Program-made: the position numbers and the translations under genes
In this document: positions 21,698 through 29,446 of the stretch, one piece after another
Layout: each line of letters starts with the position of its first letter
Position numbering within the stretch: the stretch's first letter is position 1
Virus record (IMG/VR): IMGVR_UViG_3300020159_001236
Location: 1 to 34,253 of that record
DNA from: a virus
Length of the DNA stretch: 34,253 bases
Direction: 5' to 3' (one strand)
Notes under the pieces: model-generated
What the model saw: the letters and a program-made list of their open reading frames with translations, nothing else
Database searches by the model: none
Told to the model about the DNA's origin: nothing

Positions 21698-24544
21698 TTA
21701 AATATTATCGAATGATGCTCCTGTTGGAGTAATGATGAATTCAACATCAATAAATTCAAGAGAACGTGTAGGTTTCACATAAATTTTTCCTCTAAGTGTG
21801 TTTGCATCAATATCTTCTGGATCGTTTGATACTGTTACACGGAAATCAAATAAACCTCTTTCTTTCTTAATTGATTCAAGAATTGGGTTTACCAATCTCA
21901 AGAATTCATTTCTAACTTGTTCGTCATTTTGTTCAAACAACAATCTAACTGCAACTGCTGAAATCAACTTTCTAGCTCTCAATAATAATCTTCTTACGTT
22001 GATTCTATCAAGTGCAGACTCTCTAACCTGAAGGGTTTTATTACCCCAAATAATGGTTCCAGTATCGGAGAATGTTGCAATTGGGTTAATTCTGTTTTTG
22101 TAAAGGTCATCTCTTTCGTCAAGAGTTAACTTCTTGTATGCCTTAACAGCATTTACCAAACCTCTTGAATAACCTGCCACAGCAAACCATGGATAAGAAA
22201 CGTTATCAGTTAACGCGATGTTCTTAAGAACTTCACCTGTTGGTGGAAGATACAACTGAGTTGCATTGTCACCATCTCTTACCTGAATCCAAGGCCAATA
22301 AGTTGCAGAATAGTTACTATCCAATGCAACTGAATCCAGATTATCAATTACTTCTTCCGCAGTTGTCACATTTGGAGAGTTAATTATGTAAAGTGAATCC
22401 GCTCTATCATTTTCAATCATCTCAATTGCTTGAGTAACCAATGAACTGTGGTCAAAGAAGTTAATACCTGGAGTTGCAAATACGTTAATGTCAATTGCTT
22501 CAGGGTTTGCGAATGTATTAATACCCGCTAAGTATGAGTAGTAATCAGAATTACCTGATACTGAACTGAATACTCCACTATTTGTAGTATGTCCATTTAC
22601 ATATGTTGGTCTACCAAAAATAAATGCGTCCCCATTAGTTCTAACATTTCTGTAGATATCCCAACCATCGAATCCTCCAAATACCGCGAAAGTAAATTTA
22701 CGGGAACCGATGTTTGTTAATTGTCCTTTATCAGCACCTTCTAAGTTGTAAGGAGTACACTGATATGTTGTTCCTGTAATAGCTGAAGCATTGGATGATA
22801 GGTGGAAACCAAAAGTTTCAGTTGTTGCACCTAATCCCTTATATTTCAACAAATCTCTATCAACACCAACTTGAGAAGAAAGACCTAAAGATACTTTTCT
22901 TACTTTATCTCCGTTTGATAAAATCGGTGTACCATTTACATCATATGAAATAACATCACCTGAAGAATAGTATTCTGTTTTGTAAAGAATACTACCCAAT
23001 TTACCTGATGAACCAAATACACTGTTATTTTTAAATCCTTTGAAACCAGCAGGGAATGCATCAATTGGGTGATTATCAGCCATTGACAACATGATATATC
23101 TTGAACGTAATTCGTACTCACCATCAGATGTACCTACTTTTTTAGCTACATAACCAGGTAGGTCAGGATTCAAGTTACATCTTGTAAATTTCTCCAATAC
23201 CACAAGATTTTCGTCAGTATCATTGAAGTCTCTAACTATCAAATCGAAGTCACCAGTATCCAAATCAATATTTTGAATTGTGATTTTCACTTGGAAGTTA
23301 GCTGATTCACCATCAGAAATTGTAATTACCTCAAATAAGTCTGCAACTTCACCACCTCTAACTTCAGAAACAACCATAGGTGATATTGTGGTATCCCATT
23401 GCCCTAAGAAATTATTACCATCGGTCTCAACTTCAACTGAAGTACTCAAACCTCTGATTAATCCTTTATCGAACGCAGTTTTCAACAAATTAGGGTAAGA
23501 CTCGTGTACATAAAGTGGGAATTCTGATTTAACTTTATCAAAAACATCAGTTCCTAAAACTTTAGTAATATATTTTGTGGATGTTGTATCTAATGAACAA
23601 GTGAATGATTTAGCACCAGATGTACTACCTGTTACATTCAAAGTAAATTCACCCAATGGATTACTATCCAAATCGAAACCAGTTGTTTCAGAAATTCCTA
23701 CAGTTGAACCTGTTACTTCCAAAAGAAGTGTTTGACCACTATAAGATCCTCTTGGTCTTAATGCTGCAACAACAACATTGTGGTAGTCAGAATTTAATTC
23801 CGCGTCGTATGCATATCTTGTGACATTGAAGACTCCTGAACTACCACTATAAACGAATAAATAAGCATATACTTTAGTAATAGTGGCACCACTGTTAAAA
23901 AATGTATTGTACCATTCTTTTTCATGATTGGACGTTTCGTTATCTAAACCAGTCAATGGAGATATTACTTCACTTCCAGCGGTTAATGCCGCCACGTCGT
24001 CAGCATCACATTGACCCAATACGAACCATTTACCATTATCCGCGTTGGTATATCCACTGAAATTTGATTGAATATAAGTTGTTATTGAACTACCATTGTG
24101 AGCAGTTTTACCTGAAAGTTCTCCAAAAATTGGAGAAGTGCTTGGTGTATCAGGGTCCATAGTCACACCGCTTGTTGAAACGGTATCTAAATCTACAGTA
24201 ACACCACCTAATGTTTTAATACCAAAAGTTTTATTTGGTTTATAACCTGTTAAACCTAAAACTCTTGTTACGAATAATTGATTTGACTCTTCTAAATAAG
24301 ATTTTGCAACATATGGTAATTCATATTTTGGATTACCTTGACCATCTTTAATTGGTGAGGAGGGACCAAAATATGTTTTGAACTCATCAAAGTTGCTAAT
24401 TAAGATTGGTTCGAATGCCGGACCCTTTAGGGTTTCACCAACTAAACCGAGTGTTGTTACACCCACACTTTGAGCCACAAATGTTAAATCCTTTTCTGAG
24501 GTGTATACACCGGGAGAAACGAAAACTCTGTTTGAACTTGCCAT
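21698..24544 (-). CDS. 18: Tail sheath protein, T4 gp18-like
   Basis: The contractile tail sheath subunit, 948 residues compared with 659 in T4 gp18. The N-terminus has the sheath signature FVSPGVYTSEKDLTFVAQSVGVTTLGLVGETLKGPAF. The C-terminal 150 residues hold the conserved contractile core: WFAVAGYSRGLVNAVKAYKKLT, RINPIATFSDTGTIIWGNKTL, a helical segment INVRRLLLRARKLISAV, then FRVTVSNDPEDIDANTLRGKIYVKPTRSLEFIDVEFIITPTG. The centre (about 130-600) is beta-rich and low in similarity to anything I know; it is where sheath proteins carry surface insertions, and it explains the extra length. Flanking elements (candidate promoter upstream, terminator after) suggest a separate and strong transcript. 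Confidence 0.95.
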   Translation of the reverse strand: MASSNRVFVSPGVYTSEKDLTFVAQSVGVTTLGLVGETLKGPAFEPILISNFDEFKTYFGPSSPIKDGQGNPKYELPYVAKSYLEESNQLFVTRVLGLTGYKPNKTFGIKTLGGVTVDLDTVSTSGVTMDPDTPSTSPIFGELSGKTAHNGSSITTYIQSNFSGYTNADNGKWFVLGQCDADDVAALTAGSEVISPLTGLDNETSNHEKEWYNTFFNSGATITKVYAYLFVYSGSSGVFNVTRYAYDAELNSDYHNVVVAALRPRGSYSGQTLLLEVTGSTVGISETTGFDLDSNPLGEFTLNVTGSTSGAKSFTCSLDTTSTKYITKVLGTDVFDKVKSEFPLYVHESYPNLLKTAFDKGLIRGLSTSVEVETDGNNFLGQWDTTISPMVVSEVRGGEVADLFEVITISDGESANFQVKITIQNIDLDTGDFDLIVRDFNDTDENLVVLEKFTRCNLNPDLPGYVAKKVGTSDGEYELRSRYIMLSMADNHPIDAFPAGFKGFKNNSVFGSSGKLGSILYKTEYYSSGDVISYDVNGTPILSNGDKVRKVSLGLSSQVGVDRDLLKYKGLGATTETFGFHLSSNASAITGTTYQCTPYNLEGADKGQLTNIGSRKFTFAVFGGFDGWDIYRNVRTNGDAFIFGRPTYVNGHTTNSGVFSSVSGNSDYYSYLAGINTFANPEAIDINVFATPGINFFDHSSLVTQAIEMIENDRADSLYIINSPNVTTAEEVIDNLDSVALDSNYSATYWPWIQVRDGDNATQLYLPPTGEVLKNIALTDNVSYPWFAVAGYSRGLVNAVKAYKKLTLDERDDLYKNRINPIATFSDTGTIIWGNKTLQVRESALDRINVRRLLLRARKLISAVAVRLLFEQNDEQVRNEFLRLVNPILESIKKERGLFDFRVTVSNDPEDIDANTLRGKIYVKPTRSLEFIDVEFIITPTGASFDNI

Positions 24545-24580
24545 TGATTAATGTTTGATTAAATAATTTATTACTTTGTT

Positions 24581-24588
24581 TATAAATA
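24581..24588 (-). promoter_or_regulatory. Candidate late promoter of the tail sheath gene
   Basis: On the coding strand, GATATTTATAAACAAAG with TATTTATA 36 bases before the sheath ATG. Both sequence and spacing are nearly the same as for the tail tube gene. Confidence 0.5.
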
Positions 24589-24669
24589 TCTTTGTTTTTA
24601 TGAAAGATTATCACAATAATCACACACTGGATATTTATTTATCTAATAGTATCTTTTATTATCTTTTAC

Positions 24670-24825
24670 ATGAAAAATACCCACAAAAATGTCAAAATAA
24701 GTGAAAAACACCACGAAATGTTAAAAAACCATTGTGGTGAAAAGGGTATGAAAATTTATAAATTTTTAGAAAAGTTAATTGAAGATAACTGTAAACCTAA
24801 AAAAAAGGATTTATACGGGGAATGA
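24670..24825 (+). CDS. Small ribbon-helix-helix-like protein, 51 residues
   Basis: A short plus-strand frame from ATG at 24670 to TGA at 24823-24825. The protein begins MKNTHKNVKISEKHHEMLKN and continues HCGEKGMKIYKFLEKLIEDN, then a Lys-rich end (CKPKKKDLYGE). The pattern of a short strand (NVKIS), helix (EKHHEMLKNHC), a G-containing turn and a second helix (MKIYKFLEKLIEDN) fits the ribbon-helix-helix class of small DNA-binding regulators (Arc/MetJ/CopG-like), which act as dimers. Its stop abuts the stop of the opposite-strand neck gene with no spacer. It occupies most of an otherwise long gap before the sheath gene. It lacks a Shine-Dalgarno, like its neighbours. A regulatory role is inference; the coding call rests on protein-like composition and fit to the gap. 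Confidence 0.65.
   Translation: MKNTHKNVKISEKHHEMLKNHCGEKGMKIYKFLEKLIEDNCKPKKKDLYGE
24704..24739 (-). terminator. Candidate terminator inside the antisense small gene
   Basis: On the minus strand CACCAC-AATG pairs with CATT-GTGGTG (24709-24739; 10 pairs, 2-base bulge, 9-base loop) and is followed by TTTTT (complement of 24704-24708). It would stop transcripts of the 417-residue neck-type gene about 90 bases after its stop and so separate them from the sheath transcript. The same bases encode the helical part of the small plus-strand gene. Confidence 0.45.
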
Positions 24826-26079
24826 TTAATAAAGGTATGTCACCCCAATCACAGAACCGATACTAGGTGTACCTTGTAATGTAATTTCTTTTTGACCCGT
24901 AATTTCAAATCCTCCACCCTCATCTTCAATAAGACCGTTGATGTCTAATGTAACAACACTATCAATAAAGTTTAAAACTTCAAAGGATAATGTTGAACCA
25001 TTATATGTGAAGTATTCGGTAGTTACTTGTATTGGTCTTCCATATGTATCGATTATAACACTATTTCTTCCTTTAAAATAAGTTATGGTTACAATACTAC
25101 CTTCTAATGGTGGTGTTACAAATGTTATTTTAGATGTTCCTGCAACATGAAAATAATCAACATCTCTTTCCTGAATCAAACCATTTATTGCAACATTAAA
25201 TAAAACACCTATAGTCTCACCAACACTGAACGCAGTTTGTAAACCATCTGCAGTGAAACTTACAATGGTAATATCAATAGTTTTATTTATGTATCTCTTT
25301 TGGTAATTGTTACTTTGAATAAATTCATTCATAAGGAACATTCTACTTAATGCCGGTTTTACCTCAAATTCATCACTATCAATAAGAATACCTAAGAGAA
25401 TAAATTTATAGGTTTGAATATAAAATCTTCGATTATCCAAAGAGTCCATTGGTGTACTATCATCAATTCCATCTAAAATAATTGGAATATAATGTCCTTT
25501 AACTGTGGTGTAGGATTGTCTCGATGAGAATTTTTGTAATATAATTTTATTAAACTTATTTAAATCTCTGAATTTTGTACACACTATAGTAACTTCATAG
25601 GATATATCGATTGCAACAGGTTGTGGCATTTTGTATACATCGGCACCCATTTGAGTACCGTTCCATGTAGGAACTGATGCATAATAGAATGTACTTCGGT
25701 CAGGTATTGTTCTTTGGACTGATGGATTTGTACCGGGTTGTGCGTCCGGCTTTCTAATTAGTGCAATGAATGGAAGTTTTACGTTACCATCATCATCACT
25801 AAAGTTCCAATTGTTCGTGAATTCCCCCCACCTTTGAATTGTCATTATCTTAGGTATAATTGGTATTGTCTCACCATCCGTAACTACTTTGAAGTTTTTC
25901 TTGATGAAATCTAACATCCCACCATCTAAGTCATCGTGTAATATTGAATCAGGTAGATATGAATCAGATTTGGTAATTCTATCTAACAACTCTTGTCTTC
26001 TCTCGGTGATTTTCTGTCCTTGATAGTACTCTTTGTTTCCGAAAACTTCTATATCGTTTTTTCTTTTTGGAACACCCAT
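24826..26079 (-). CDS. Probable neck/tail-completion structural protein with two C-terminal beta modules
   Basis: A 417-residue protein using the start MGVPKRKND at 26079, which lies one base after the stop of the upstream gene (TAA-C-ATG). An in-frame ATG at 26118 would add 13 residues and overlap that gene by 38 bases, so I prefer the inner start. Residues about 70-260 form a mixed domain (PFIALIRKP, FYYASVPTWN, AIDISYEVTIVCTKFRDLNKFNKIIL, YIPIILDGI, YIQTYKFILLGILID) reminiscent of tail-terminator type folds. Residues about 275-340 and 345-417 are two copies of a beta module: 'F...G....F.V......V...INGLI......F...G...IT....P..GS...ITY'. In T4 order, gene 15 (sheath terminator) occupies this place, between neck and sheath genes, so a gp15-like role is suggested but unproven. 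Confidence 0.65.
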   Translation of the reverse strand: MGVPKRKNDIEVFGNKEYYQGQKITERRQELLDRITKSDSYLPDSILHDDLDGGMLDFIKKNFKVVTDGETIPIIPKIMTIQRWGEFTNNWNFSDDDGNVKLPFIALIRKPDAQPGTNPSVQRTIPDRSTFYYASVPTWNGTQMGADVYKMPQPVAIDISYEVTIVCTKFRDLNKFNKIILQKFSSRQSYTTVKGHYIPIILDGIDDSTPMDSLDNRRFYIQTYKFILLGILIDSDEFEVKPALSRMFLMNEFIQSNNYQKRYINKTIDITIVSFTADGLQTAFSVGETIGVLFNVAINGLIQERDVDYFHVAGTSKITFVTPPLEGSIVTITYFKGRNSVIIDTYGRPIQVTTEYFTYNGSTLSFEVLNFIDSVVTLDINGLIEDEGGGFEITGQKEITLQGTPSIGSVIGVTYLY

Positions 26080-26080
26080 G

Positions 26081-26599
26081 TTATATACCTCTAAATTCTG
26101 ATTCTTGAACAGGAGCACAAACTATAGTCAAATAGTGTGGTTTGTATCCGAACATTTTATGTTTACTGTCCGCTTGGATTCTACCATCGTCAACTACTTG
26201 ATAGAAACGTACTTTTTCTTCACTTTCAGCATACCCAACAAAGTCACCATAAATGATTTTAACATTCAAATCGTCTAAGTGACTTAGATATATTTTAACA
26301 GTGAGATTACCGGGTTCAAGGTATCTCATTATTCCATTTTTATATGAACTATTCTTCGCCTCGGCAATTTGAACCAAACCATTTACTTCAATAGGAGGAA
26401 AGAACTTTATCTCATCCTTACCCACCTCAGCATATATCGAGTCAGTATCAGTTTTTGTTCTATCAACTCTGTATAAAACGAACTTCATGTTTAAATCTCC
26501 ATGAAGATATTCCTGACCCATTTGTATGTTAATATCAAAGTCTTCTTGTGAAAAGAATTTCGATAATCTTGTGATTGGTAGTTTATTGTTCATATTCAT
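26081..26599 (-). CDS. Probable neck protein, gp14-like candidate
   Basis: A 172-residue protein, mostly beta with hydrophobic strands (MKFVLYRVDR, VKIIYGDFVGYAESEEKVRFYQVV) and the C-terminal segment DSKHKMFGYKPHYLTIVCAP, ending EFRGI. The phrases 'YGD.VGY.E....RFY.VV.DGR..AD..H...GYKP.Y.TI.C.P' recall neck/head-closure proteins of T4-like phages as I remember them. Position supports this: it precedes the possible gp15-like gene and the sheath, and the gp13-like gene lies nearby on the other strand. T4 gp14 is longer (256). Two start codons are possible, 26599 and 26593. TATTTATA (coding strand) abuts the first, which favours the second as the true start. It shares a 45-base divergent gap with the SNF2 helicase gene. 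Confidence 0.55.
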   Translation of the reverse strand: MNMNNKLPITRLSKFFSQEDFDINIQMGQEYLHGDLNMKFVLYRVDRTKTDTDSIYAEVGKDEIKFFPPIEVNGLVQIAEAKNSSYKNGIMRYLEPGNLTVKIYLSHLDDLNVKIIYGDFVGYAESEEKVRFYQVVDDGRIQADSKHKMFGYKPHYLTIVCAPVQESEFRGI

Positions 26600-26626
26600 A
26601 TAAATAGTTTAATATATGATTCTTAT

Positions 26627-26634
26627 TATTTATA
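26627..26634 (+). promoter_or_regulatory. Candidate promoter element before the SNF2 helicase gene
   Basis: TATTTATA in coding orientation, 10 bases before the ATG at 26645, within the divergent gap. It is the same octamer found ahead of structural genes. The local sequence is nearly all A/T, so chance is a real alternative. Confidence 0.3.
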
Positions 26635-26644
26635 TTATTAAATA

Positions 26645-28399
26645 ATGAATACTATGGTTATTCCTGAAATTGAAGCTAGAGAAATATTATACAAATACGA
26701 AGGTTACAACAATCAATTGTTAGAATGGAAGAATAAATTTGAAACAACAAAAAACTTCAAATTAACTCGACCACAAGCTGAATATGTTTTAAAGTACAAA
26801 GACACAACACCAAAAATTGCCAGAAAATACATCAATATTGTCTCGACATTTGGTGAAAAATTAATGGATGATAAGTTATTAACCTCTCCACCTGATAAGA
26901 TATGGTGTGAAAAATTATTATGTGAAAGTGAAAAGGCATTCCATATTTGGGGTAAAATTATTGATTCTGAAAAATTATCATCTTTTTGGTTACCGAAAGC
27001 CGCGGTAATTCAACCTGAGAAGAAATTAGATAGAGAAATCGACTATTCGATATATTCTTCAAGACCTCCAATGGAACATCAAAAAGAAGCGATTGAGAAA
27101 CTTTTAGCAAATAACAAATACATTTTAGCCGATGATATGGGACTGGGAAAAACGACCTCGGCAGTAATTGCATCATTGGAAAGTGGTTCTCGAAAAATTC
27201 TTATAGTATGTCCGGCATCTTTGAAAATCAATTGGGAGAGGGAAATTAGAAACTATAGTGATAAAAAAATCTTGATTGTTGAGGGTCGTAAATGGGGACA
27301 CACTTTTGATTACTACATCATCAACTATGACATTATAAAAAATTACCACACAACCGATAAAAGTGAGGATAGTGACGATTACAAACTATTAGTTAACACC
27401 AATTTCGATTTGGCAATCGTAGATGAAGCACATTACATTTCAAACACCACCGCCAATAGAACAAGATTATTAAATGATGTTTTGGATACCATACCAAAGG
27501 TTTGGTTATTAACCGGAACACCGATGACATCGAGACCAATTAACTACTTCAATCTTCTTAAAATTGTTGATTCCCCTCTTACTTTAAATTGGCAAACATA
27601 CGTTAAAAGATATTGTAAAGGATTCCAATTCAAAGTTGGGATGAGAAAGGTTTGGAATACGAGTGGTGCAAGTAATTTAGATGAATTAAGAGAGAGAACA
27701 AAGAATGTGGTATTAAGGAGAATGAAAACCGATATTCTTGATTTACCTGAAAAAATAGTTACTCCCGTATTTCTAGAGTTAAGTAGTAAAATGTACGATG
27801 AGGAATTAGAAGAATTTGCAAGAATTAGTAAAGAAAGAAAAGAAGAAGACACCCTTACCATTACCCTTAATCGTTTAATGAAGGTTAGACAACTAATTTC
27901 TTATGAGAAAATTCCATATACCTGTGAATTAATCGATAAATGTATCGAACAAGGTAAGAAGGTTATTGTATTAACTAACTTCACTATGACTCTTGATATG
28001 ATACATGAAAAATACAAAAAAACCTCTGTTGTATTGGATGGTCGTATGTCTAAAGATAGAAGACAGGAATCAGTCGATAGATTTCAAAATGATGATAAGA
28101 TAAAAGTATTCATCGGTAACATTAAGGCGGCCGGTGTTGGGATTACTTTAACTGCTGCGGAAGTTGTTATTATGAACGATTTGTCATTTGTTCCTGCTGA
28201 CCACTCACAGGGGGAGGATAGAGCGTATAGATATGGGCAAAAAAATAGTGTTCTCGTTTACTATCCCGTATTCGAAAACACCATTGAAAAGGTAATTTAT
28301 AATATTTTACAAAAGAAAAAGGGAATTATTGACCAAGTAATGGGAGACGGAGAATTTTCCGAATCTTTTGGTAAGGACTTATTAAAGGAGATTCTTTAA
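26645..28399 (+). CDS. SNF2-family DNA helicase/translocase
   Basis: A 584-residue superfamily 2 ATPase of the SNF2 (Swi2/Snf2, HepA/SMARCAL1-like) type. The Q-type region PPMEHQKEAIEKL (about 141-153) precedes motif I DMGLGKT (164-170), motif Ia ILIVCPASLKINWEREI, motif II VDEAHYIS (about 259-266), motif III LLTGTPMTSRP (about 289-299), and in the second RecA domain KVIVLTNFT, VFIGNIKAAGVGITLTAA and motif VI SQGEDRAYRYGQKNSV (about 520-535). The first 130 residues are unassigned. Such enzymes translocate on double-stranded DNA to remodel forks or remove proteins; in phages they assist replication or recombination. T4 UvsW has a comparable role but belongs to a different SF2 branch. The gene is on the plus strand while its neighbours are on minus, and its 3' end overlaps the convergent nuclease-like gene by 18 bases. 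Confidence 0.93.
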   Translation: MNTMVIPEIEAREILYKYEGYNNQLLEWKNKFETTKNFKLTRPQAEYVLKYKDTTPKIARKYINIVSTFGEKLMDDKLLTSPPDKIWCEKLLCESEKAFHIWGKIIDSEKLSSFWLPKAAVIQPEKKLDREIDYSIYSSRPPMEHQKEAIEKLLANNKYILADDMGLGKTTSAVIASLESGSRKILIVCPASLKINWEREIRNYSDKKILIVEGRKWGHTFDYYIINYDIIKNYHTTDKSEDSDDYKLLVNTNFDLAIVDEAHYISNTTANRTRLLNDVLDTIPKVWLLTGTPMTSRPINYFNLLKIVDSPLTLNWQTYVKRYCKGFQFKVGMRKVWNTSGASNLDELRERTKNVVLRRMKTDILDLPEKIVTPVFLELSSKMYDEELEEFARISKERKEEDTLTITLNRLMKVRQLISYEKIPYTCELIDKCIEQGKKVIVLTNFTMTLDMIHEKYKKTSVVLDGRMSKDRRQESVDRFQNDDKIKVFIGNIKAAGVGITLTAAEVVIMNDLSFVPADHSQGEDRAYRYGQKNSVLVYYPVFENTIEKVIYNILQKKKGIIDQVMGDGEFSESFGKDLLKEIL

Positions 28400-29410
28400 T
28401 TCCTCTACCTTATTTCTTATTATTTGAAGTAAATTTTTATCTTCTAAATCGTTCAATATTAATTTTATTGTTTTAACACCATTCTCATCTGAGATTAAAA
28501 ATTCATTATCTCCCTCTTCCGTTCTTTCAAACATAAAAATAAATTGATTATTAAAACAAATTTGACTTAATTCAATCAATAAGTCTTCTAATTCTTCACT
28601 ATCATTTTTTATATCCATCTCATGTATTATTTGTGATTTTAGTACAAAGAATTTTTGGTTTCTCACTCCAATAAGAGTTTCATCTTTTGAATTCTCTATT
28701 ATGTAAATCTTTTTACCCGATTGTATAGAAAATAAATCAACCCCATTTCTATATATCGATTCATTATATAGTAATGATTTAGAAGTGAAATATAAACCCT
28801 CATCTTCTAATTTCACCGATTTATGCTGTACTTTTTTTGTTTCACCATCAATCAATAATAGGTAATCAATACCCCTCATCATATCATCTTCATCTCCTCT
28901 TTCAAAACTTAAATTGTATTTAATATCAAATTTTTTTGATATGGAGTGAAGAAAAACAATTGTAGATGTAGATCCTTTTGTCCATGTAAATTGGGTAGTA
29001 AAGAACATTTTTCTAAACACCTCCGAACCTGGCCTAAAAATATCTTGTTTGTAGTTTTCTATTGCACACCTAATGAATTTCAGTGTGTTTTCTAATTTAA
29101 AAGTTGAAAATTCCATTTCAGATAAATCAACTTTTTCTTTTTTAGATATGAATTCTATTATTAGATATATTGAACTATAATTTGTATTAATTGAATTAAT
29201 CCAAGACCAAACCCATTTATCTAAATGTAGATATAAAACTCCTTGTCTCGATTGATTCTTTTTTGTTGTTATAGACCCATGTTTATAGTATTTGATACCT
29301 GAATAATCAACCGTAGGTATTACTTGATTAATTGTGTTTTTTACACTATCCCTAAAAAATTTATTTCTGTTCCAAACACCCTTAAAGTTATCATGAGATA
29401 TCATATTCAC
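28382..29410 (-). CDS. Unknown protein with a PD-(D/E)XK nuclease-like motif
   Basis: A 342-residue protein that I do not recognise overall. Residues about 168-200 contain GDEDDMMRG, then IDYLLLIDGETKKVQHKS. The order 'G-I-D-hydrophobics ... VQ-x-K' (D182, Q195, K197, with acids at 173-176 ahead) is typical of the PD-(D/E)XK nuclease fold with a QxK variant, as in Mrr-type enzymes, where D and E/Q-x-K bind metal and catalyse. The preceding helix could hold a further glutamate (E170). N-terminal residues 1-165 are helical/basic (KFFRDSVKNTINQ, WVWSWINSI); the C-terminal third is beta then helical. It converges with the SNF2 helicase and overlaps it by 18 bases. A helicase-nuclease partnership is possible. 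A non-catalytic member, or a fold match by chance, cannot be excluded. Confidence 0.75.
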   Translation of the reverse strand: MNMISHDNFKGVWNRNKFFRDSVKNTINQVIPTVDYSGIKYYKHGSITTKKNQSRQGVLYLHLDKWVWSWINSINTNYSSIYLIIEFISKKEKVDLSEMEFSTFKLENTLKFIRCAIENYKQDIFRPGSEVFRKMFFTTQFTWTKGSTSTIVFLHSISKKFDIKYNLSFERGDEDDMMRGIDYLLLIDGETKKVQHKSVKLEDEGLYFTSKSLLYNESIYRNGVDLFSIQSGKKIYIIENSKDETLIGVRNQKFFVLKSQIIHEMDIKNDSEELEDLLIELSQICFNNQFIFMFERTEEGDNEFLISDENGVKTIKLILNDLEDKNLLQIIRNKVEELKNLL

Positions 29411-29420
29411 AAATATAAAC

Positions 29421-29428
29421 TATTTATA
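29421..29428 (+). promoter_or_regulatory. Candidate promoter element of the gp13-like neck gene
   Basis: AAACTATTTATAGTG in coding orientation, with TATTTATA 18 bases before the ATG at 29447. Its palindromic nature means the divergent gene at 29410 sees TATAAATA, 10 bases upstream. It is a plus-strand example of the element seen before minus-strand structural genes. Confidence 0.4.
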
Positions 29429-29446
29429 GTGATATAACAAAAAAAT

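Noticed and set aside
26040-26118. Start of the 417-residue gene at the upstream ATG (26118)
   Set aside because: It would overlap the previous gene by 38 bases, while the ATG at 26079 follows that gene's stop by one base, the spacing seen in coupled phage genes.
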